Positions 4,935 to 9,484 of a stretch of 9,484 nt of DNA are shown piece after piece. A program made the translations under genes and the position numbers. A model generated the notes under the pieces. The model made no database searches, was not told the DNA's origin, and worked only from the letters and a program-made list of their open reading frames with translations. Within the stretch, counting starts at the first letter, position 1; each line of letters starts with the position of its first letter. The stretch covers positions 1-9,484 of the forward strand of contig JAGPFK010000030.1 in the NCBI GenBank assembly GCA_018056585.1. The letters are read 5' to 3'. The stretch comes from Clostridia bacterium (GTDB taxonomy: Bacteria; Bacillota; Clostridia; Saccharofermentanales; UBA5734).

Positions 4935-6782
4935 GTCATAAATTTGATTTGCATCAAAAAAACGTTCAAGGCCAAACTGTCGGCTGTTCCGCAACGTATA
5001 CCCGTTGATCGGAACTTTGTCCACATAAAAATAGCGGTCCCCTTCATATAGGTAAGCCGAAGCGCCAATGCCGCCAAACAGAATAAATCCTTTATCTTTT
5101 AAATAGTCTGCCCGCTCGTCGGAACCGTTGATATAGGCTCCGTTTGGATAATGAAGCATGGTGACCGGGCCGGTCAGACGGCCGACCTGATCCAGCCATT
5201 TTTCAGTATCGGCTTGTATGTTTTTTAGATCTTGATCGCGAGCGTTGATAAAGCCATAGGTTGATGACGCAAATTTCCAGCCGGTTTCCGTAAGACGCAA
5301 GATGATCTCTTTGACTGCTTTCTTGTTTTCAGCAAGCTCTGCATCACTGGGTGACAGCTTGGCCATGCCATGGCTTTCCAGAGCCTGATTTCGATCCTCG
5401 AGCTGATCACGATTGGTGACATAACCGAAGATGCATTCATAACCAGTCAGGGAAATCGTGCCTTTGGCCCCGTCCAGCGAAAAGTCAGGATGTTTTGTAA
5501 CAAACTGATCCAGAAGGCCGATGGCTTCCCCGTTGCGATCTACGATTTTCTCTCCGGATGCATCCAGGACCTCTGCCGCTACCTCGCCTTTTTCATCCAG
5601 TACAAGATTCCACGCGTTGCCTGTTTCACGCCTGGTTACGTAATAATTGAGTCCTTCCAGAACCAGAACCAATGGTTTTTTCCCAGGAGGCAGCCACAAT
5701 GGCTTTCGTATCCGGCTTTCATCGTAAAAGGCGTCGCCATCGATCAGGATATACTGGTTCTCATACAGCGCATCGAGCATGGTGCAAAACTCCGATACCG
5801 TCAGCATGGAGTCATCCGCCGCAGCCGCATACGCATCGCCGTCAAAAGCCAGGGCGGTGTTGTTGATCAAAGGTTTTACGGTGATGAATTCAATGGCTCC
5901 TTCATACAAAACCAATTGCTCCGGCAGATAAGGCTTTATTGACTGAAGGGCTTCTTCAATGGCCGCCTTTTCCGGAAAGACGGCCAAAAGCGCAGTTAAA
6001 GACTCTTTTGCTGAAAGATACCGGCCGCCTTTAATGTATTTTTCGGCCTCATCCAGAAGCGGTTGATACATGATTTCTTTACATTGTTCCATTTGCAACC
6101 GTATCTGCTCTTTTGTAAACGGTCCTAACCCTTCTGTTTCCAGCAATGCCTGGTACCCGGCCCAAGCGGTCCAGTAGTGTTCTTTTTCAAGATTTTCATT
6201 TGCTTTTGCGGCATCCAGCCTGATTTTTGCCATCTGATCAAATTCTTCAGAAATTCCGGCTACGCCCTGACTGATGTTATCGAGTTCTGACAGGCTTGAA
6301 AAAGCCCTGGAAACAACAGCGAGGTCAACTTCTGAAAACAGATAATCATGAGCTAACGCGCGAAGGCAGGCGATCATGGGCGCGGCTGATAATTCAGCAA
6401 GGCCGGACACAAGCGCAACATCCTGATCTGACAGTGGATTCCCTGCGGTCAGGCGCTTTTCAATGCCATCCAGTTTTTCTTTGATCATCTGGTCCATGTC
6501 GGTCAGTACGGTCTGATACTGTGCGGCATGAGCGGAGACAGAATTGACCGACAACGCTTTTTCTCTGACTTGCCGATAAAGCGTCACGGCTGTTTCATAG
6601 GAGCCTTCATCGAGTGCTTGTTGAAATGATTCCAGAGCAGACTCTGCCTTTTCATTTTTCAGATAAAGAACAGCGCCCGTTATCAGCGATCCAATCAGGG
6701 CCAGGCACAAGACACCGATAAAGAAGCGCCGTAGCCATGGACTTTCACTTTTTTCTGTTTGTGTAGAAAGGATGCTGCCCAT
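4914..6782 (-). CDS. Membrane-anchored polysaccharide deacetylase-like protein lacking catalytic residues
   Basis: A 622-aa protein. An N-terminal cytoplasmic stub of about 18 residues is followed by one membrane helix (about 20-41), so most of the protein is outside the membrane. Residues 45-290 are strongly helical and TPR-like (for example KAESALESFQQALDEGSYETAVTLYRQ and YLSAKESLTALLAVFPEKAAIEEAL). Residues about 295-622 follow the layout of clostridial NodB-fold polysaccharide deacetylases (LAFDGDAYA..., EFCTMLDALYENQYILID, GAKGTISLTGYECIFGY, TEKWLDQVGRLTGPVTMLHYPNGAYI). The active site looks dead. Motif 1, expected with two Asp (as in VDDVNYY), reads LEGLNYY (375-381); motif 2, expected as SHxxxH, reads SSTYGF (506-511). 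A binding or scaffold role at the cell wall is inferred. ATG 6782 directly abuts the parC stop (TAAATG), so translation is probably coupled to topoisomerase IV. Confidence 0.8.
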   Translation of the reverse strand: MGSILSTQTEKSESPWLRRFFIGVLCLALIGSLITGAVLYLKNEKAESALESFQQALDEGSYETAVTLYRQVREKALSVNSVSAHAAQYQTVLTDMDQMIKEKLDGIEKRLTAGNPLSDQDVALVSGLAELSAAPMIACLRALAHDYLFSEVDLAVVSRAFSSLSELDNISQGVAGISEEFDQMAKIRLDAAKANENLEKEHYWTAWAGYQALLETEGLGPFTKEQIRLQMEQCKEIMYQPLLDEAEKYIKGGRYLSAKESLTALLAVFPEKAAIEEALQSIKPYLPEQLVLYEGAIEFITVKPLINNTALAFDGDAYAAAADDSMLTVSEFCTMLDALYENQYILIDGDAFYDESRIRKPLWLPPGKKPLVLVLEGLNYYVTRRETGNAWNLVLDEKGEVAAEVLDASGEKIVDRNGEAIGLLDQFVTKHPDFSLDGAKGTISLTGYECIFGYVTNRDQLEDRNQALESHGMAKLSPSDAELAENKKAVKEIILRLTETGWKFASSTYGFINARDQDLKNIQADTEKWLDQVGRLTGPVTMLHYPNGAYINGSDERADYLKDKGFILFGGIGASAYLYEGDRYFYVDKVPINGYTLRNSRQFGLERFFDANQIYDRSSRGH

Positions 6783-8975
6783 TTAAATCCCTTCAAGACG
6801 AAGTTGACGATCAGAGAGTGTATCTTCCTTTAAATAGGTGCCTACGGCCGGGATGGTCTTTTTTCTGTAATAGGCATCATCTTTGATATTCGATTCACAG
6901 AGGCGATGGCAATTCGTCATGTAACTGCCTTTCTTTGAAAGGAGGACCTGAACCCCCTGATTGGTCCGGGTTGTTTTTTCCGGAATCTGACTGCTGTTGA
7001 AAATCAGAACCTTGCGGATGCTGCTGACCGCGACAAAATCTTCATCTTTTTCAAGGAAAAAGAGACGCACGGCCGGCGATGCTGTACTGTACGCTTTAAT
7101 TAGTTTGCGCCTGTTGGTTTTTGTCTCATAGGCTTTCATTGGGATACGCGTGAATTTGCCATTTTCAAATCCGATCAGGAGATGGCCTGAATAATCATCG
7201 GTCAGATGAATGAAAATAATCCGCTCCCCTTCCTCCAGTTCCAGAAGATTAGGCGTGTACTCCCCTAAATCAGAAGGCTTATGGTCTTTAATATCATAAC
7301 ATTTCATTTTATAAACAATGCCCCGGTCTGAAAATAACAACACATCGGATTTATTCCTGCCCTCGATATCCTGAATAATCCGATCTTGCGCTTTTGTTTT
7401 TAATTCGCCTGCGCTGCGCAGAGAAGTCAGAGCCAGCTTTTTAAGATAGCCGTGCTCCGTTAAAAAGAGCCGCAGATTGTAATCTTCGATAAACAATTCA
7501 TCATCAAAGGTCTCTATTTTTTCGGTCCGAACGAGACGTGTTTGCCGCTTGATTCCATATTTTACAGCAATTTGTTCGAGTGTGTCGCAAATCAAGTCGT
7601 CTATTTTCTTTTTGTCTTCCAGCATCTCATGCAAATGATCAATTTCTTCTCTCATCGTTTTGATGTCTGCGGTCCGCTCCAGAATGTATTGGCGATTGAG
7701 CTGTTTGAGTTTGATTTCAGCCACGAATTCCGCCTGGATCTGATCGATGCCAAAACCATCCATTAAGTTTGAGATCACAGCTGATTCCTTTTCAGTATGC
7801 CGGATGATCCGGATGGCTTGATCGATATCGAGCAAAATCTTTTCAAGACCCAGTAAGAGATGCAGCCTTTCCTGTTTTTTATTGAGATCAAAGGCAATTT
7901 CACGACGGATGCAGGCCAGGCGCCAGTTGATCCATTCGCCTAAAATAGCCTTGATGCCCAGAACACGGGGTGTCCCGTTGATCAAGATGTTAAAATTGCA
8001 AGGGAAAGCGGATTCCAGGGATGTGAAGCGGAAGAGTTTTTGCATCAAGGCATCCGGATCGGCCGATCGTTTATACTCCAGGGTGATTTTCAGCCCATTC
8101 AGATCCGTTTCATCACGAATATCTGTGATTTCACGGATCTTGCCTCGTTTTATCAGCGATGAAACATCATCAATAATGGCTTCGACTGTCGTTGTATAAG
8201 GGATTTGCAGGATTTCAATCAGGTTGTTGTCCCGATCAGCCCGCCAGCTTGCGCGCAGTTTAAAGCTGCCTCTGCCTGTCCGATAAATTTTTTCCATCTC
8301 TTTTCGGTCATAGATCAGTTCCGCGCCTGTCGAAAAATCGGGGGCAGGCATGATGGATAACAAATCTGCGTCCGGATCGTGAATCAGAGCGATGGTAGCG
8401 CGACAGACCTCCGCCAGGTTAAAGGAACAAATGTTGCTGGCCATGCCAACCGCAATGCCTTGGTTGCTGTTGACCAGAATGGATGGGAACGCGGCCGGAA
8501 GCAAAACCGGCTCCTTCATCGTCCCATCGTAGTTGTCCGCGAAATCAACACAATCTTTGTCGAGACCGCGGAAAATATCCTCACAAATCCGGTCCAGCCG
8601 CACTTCTGTGTAACGGGCCGCCGCATATTGCATGTCGCGTGAATATTGCCGGCCAAAATTTCCTTTTGAATCGACGTAGGGATGCAGCAGAGCGCCGTTG
8701 CCACGTGTCAGACGAACCAGCGTTTCGTAGATGGCCTGATCGCCATGCGGATTCAGTTTCATGGTCTGCCCGACCACATTGGCCGATTTGGTCCGGGGAC
8801 CGTTCAGGAGTCCCATGCGGTACATGGTGTAGAGGAGTTTGCGGTGAGACGGTTTAAACCCGTCAATTTCAGGGATGGCGCGCGACACAATGACGCTCAT
8901 CGCATAAGGCATATAATTTTCAAAAAGTGTTTCAGTGATCGGTTGCTGTACCGGATTTTTCTCAGATGTTGACAT
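6783..8975 (-). CDS. parC: DNA topoisomerase IV subunit A (ParC), clostridial type
   Basis: A 730-aa type II topoisomerase breakage-reunion subunit that pairs with ParE to decatenate and relax DNA. The N-terminus MPYAMSVIVSRAIPEIDGFKPSHRKLLYTM is canonical. The catalytic tyrosine is Tyr122 in AAARYTEVRL, with Arg121 beside it. The winged-helix/tower region runs to about 370 (VGMASNICSFNLAEVCRATI, EIPYTTTVEAIIDDV-like IPYTTTVEAI), the coiled-coil and C-gate follow to about 480, and a shortened beta-pinwheel fills about 490-730 without a GyrA box, consistent with ParC rather than GyrA. In the quinolone pocket, the residue after HGD is Gln80 instead of Ser, and Glu84 occupies the acidic position. 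The ATG at 8975 has a GGGAGGA site 4-5 nt upstream. It lies 21 nt after the parE stop and abuts the next gene. The alternative, a second GyrA, is less likely given the parE-parC order and the C-terminus. Confidence 0.95.
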   Translation of the reverse strand: MSTSEKNPVQQPITETLFENYMPYAMSVIVSRAIPEIDGFKPSHRKLLYTMYRMGLLNGPRTKSANVVGQTMKLNPHGDQAIYETLVRLTRGNGALLHPYVDSKGNFGRQYSRDMQYAAARYTEVRLDRICEDIFRGLDKDCVDFADNYDGTMKEPVLLPAAFPSILVNSNQGIAVGMASNICSFNLAEVCRATIALIHDPDADLLSIMPAPDFSTGAELIYDRKEMEKIYRTGRGSFKLRASWRADRDNNLIEILQIPYTTTVEAIIDDVSSLIKRGKIREITDIRDETDLNGLKITLEYKRSADPDALMQKLFRFTSLESAFPCNFNILINGTPRVLGIKAILGEWINWRLACIRREIAFDLNKKQERLHLLLGLEKILLDIDQAIRIIRHTEKESAVISNLMDGFGIDQIQAEFVAEIKLKQLNRQYILERTADIKTMREEIDHLHEMLEDKKKIDDLICDTLEQIAVKYGIKRQTRLVRTEKIETFDDELFIEDYNLRLFLTEHGYLKKLALTSLRSAGELKTKAQDRIIQDIEGRNKSDVLLFSDRGIVYKMKCYDIKDHKPSDLGEYTPNLLELEEGERIIFIHLTDDYSGHLLIGFENGKFTRIPMKAYETKTNRRKLIKAYSTASPAVRLFFLEKDEDFVAVSSIRKVLIFNSSQIPEKTTRTNQGVQVLLSKKGSYMTNCHRLCESNIKDDAYYRKKTIPAVGTYLKEDTLSDRQLRLEGI

Positions 8976-8996
8976 TGATTCCTCCCATGCCGATGA

Positions 8997-9484
8997 TCAG
9001 CCGATGTCCAGCATGTCAAGATAACGATAACCGTTTTGCTCAATATGAACCTTTCGGCCAGCCAGATTATCCCCTAAAAGCATATCAAAGACATCAAGCG
9101 TCTGCTCTGCATCTTCCGGCATCACCTGTATCAATCGCCTGGTGGCCGGATTCATTGTTGTTTCCCACATCATTTCCGGCTCATTTTCGCCAAGTCCTTT
9201 GGAACGCTGCAACGTGTAGTGCCCGGAACCAATGCGCCGCAACAGATCGCTTTTTTCCTTTTCGTTGTAAGCAAAATACGTTTTCTCCTGCTTTTTTGTT
9301 TTGTAAGTAATTTCAAACAACGGCGATTCGGCAATAAAAACCTTGCCGGACTGGATCAGTTTGGGCGTCAGACGATAAAGCATCGCCAGGATCAACGTTC
9401 TGATCTGATACCCATCGACATCGGCATCGGTGCAGATAATGATCTTGCTCCAGCGCAGGCCGTTCATATCAAAAGCCGATAAAT
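8997..9484 (-). CDS. parE: DNA topoisomerase IV subunit B (ParE), C-terminal part
   Basis: The frame is open to the right edge of the window, where it begins LSAFDMNGLRWSKII, so only about the last 162 residues are visible. CTDADVDGYQIRTLIL is the DxD metal-binding motif of the TOPRIM domain; the earlier EGDSA motif and the ATPase domains lie outside. The conserved segment SKGLGENEPEMMWETTMNPATRRLIQV and the C-terminal DMLLGDNLAGRKVHIEQNG follow in the usual order, and the protein ends naturally at 8997. ParE provides ATP-driven strand passage for ParC, encoded next. The operon promoter is outside the window. Confidence 0.96.
   Translation of the reverse strand, partial: LSAFDMNGLRWSKIIICTDADVDGYQIRTLILAMLYRLTPKLIQSGKVFIAESPLFEITYKTKKQEKTYFAYNEKEKSDLLRRIGSGHYTLQRSKGLGENEPEMMWETTMNPATRRLIQVMPEDAEQTLDVFDMLLGDNLAGRKVHIEQNGYRYLDMLDIG

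Noticed and set aside
4942..4958. TTTGAT-TTGC-ATCAAA hairpin near a run of A/T as terminator
   Set aside because: It is an AT-only-ended 6-bp stem inside the deacetylase-like coding region, and the T-run precedes rather than follows it on the minus strand.
5370..5942. Plus-strand frame of 190 codons opposite the deacetylase-like gene
   Set aside because: It is a shadow of the long minus-strand gene; the minus-strand product has coherent domains.

Overview
The window looks like a chromosomal segment of a low-to-medium-GC Firmicute, most likely a member of the Clostridia. Three things point there: an efp / Asp23-family / AmaP / DUF2273-like envelope cluster, a YqeG-type HAD phosphatase, and a short (730 aa) ParC of the clostridial topoisomerase IV type followed directly by a membrane-anchored polysaccharide-deacetylase-like protein. 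Promoters are sigma-A-like and ribosome binding sites are strong. I see no tRNA, rRNA, CRISPR array or complete mobile element.

Left part (1-2302, all minus strand): yqeG with its own promoter (TTGAAA-N17-TATACT), then efp, an Asp23/Gls24-family gene, amaP (TTG start overlapping the previous stop) and the first codons of what is probably a DUF2273 gene running off the left edge. efp, asp23-like, amaP and the edge gene are packed as one operon. Asp23 proteins form an envelope-stress layer anchored to the membrane by AmaP.

Middle part (2303-3490): low gene density with signs of decay. It holds a clear 90-aa two-helix membrane protein with a good ribosome binding site and an extended -10 promoter, unassignable debris on either side, a possible decayed end of an IS30-type insertion sequence (about 2995-3183), and a small gene at 3220-3488. 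The last reads as a complete 89-aa tail-anchored protein only if a -1 shift occurs at a G_GGA_AAG slippery heptamer.

Right part: the only plus-strand gene is an aspartate kinase of the ACT-domain, YclM/ThrD-like type. Its promoter is TTGAAA-N17-TATAAT, and a perfect 19-bp palindrome covers the -35 box, a strong operator candidate. It converges, with only 12 nt between stop codons, on the last operon (minus strand): parE (3' end only), parC and a 622-aa membrane-anchored protein. That protein has a polysaccharide deacetylase fold but has lost the metal-binding residues.

The points most worth a second look are the aspartate-kinase operator palindrome, the slippery-site small membrane protein, the deacetylase pseudoenzyme in the topoisomerase operon, and the Gln at the quinolone-determining serine position of ParC. 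No complete novel system is evident; these are individual leads.
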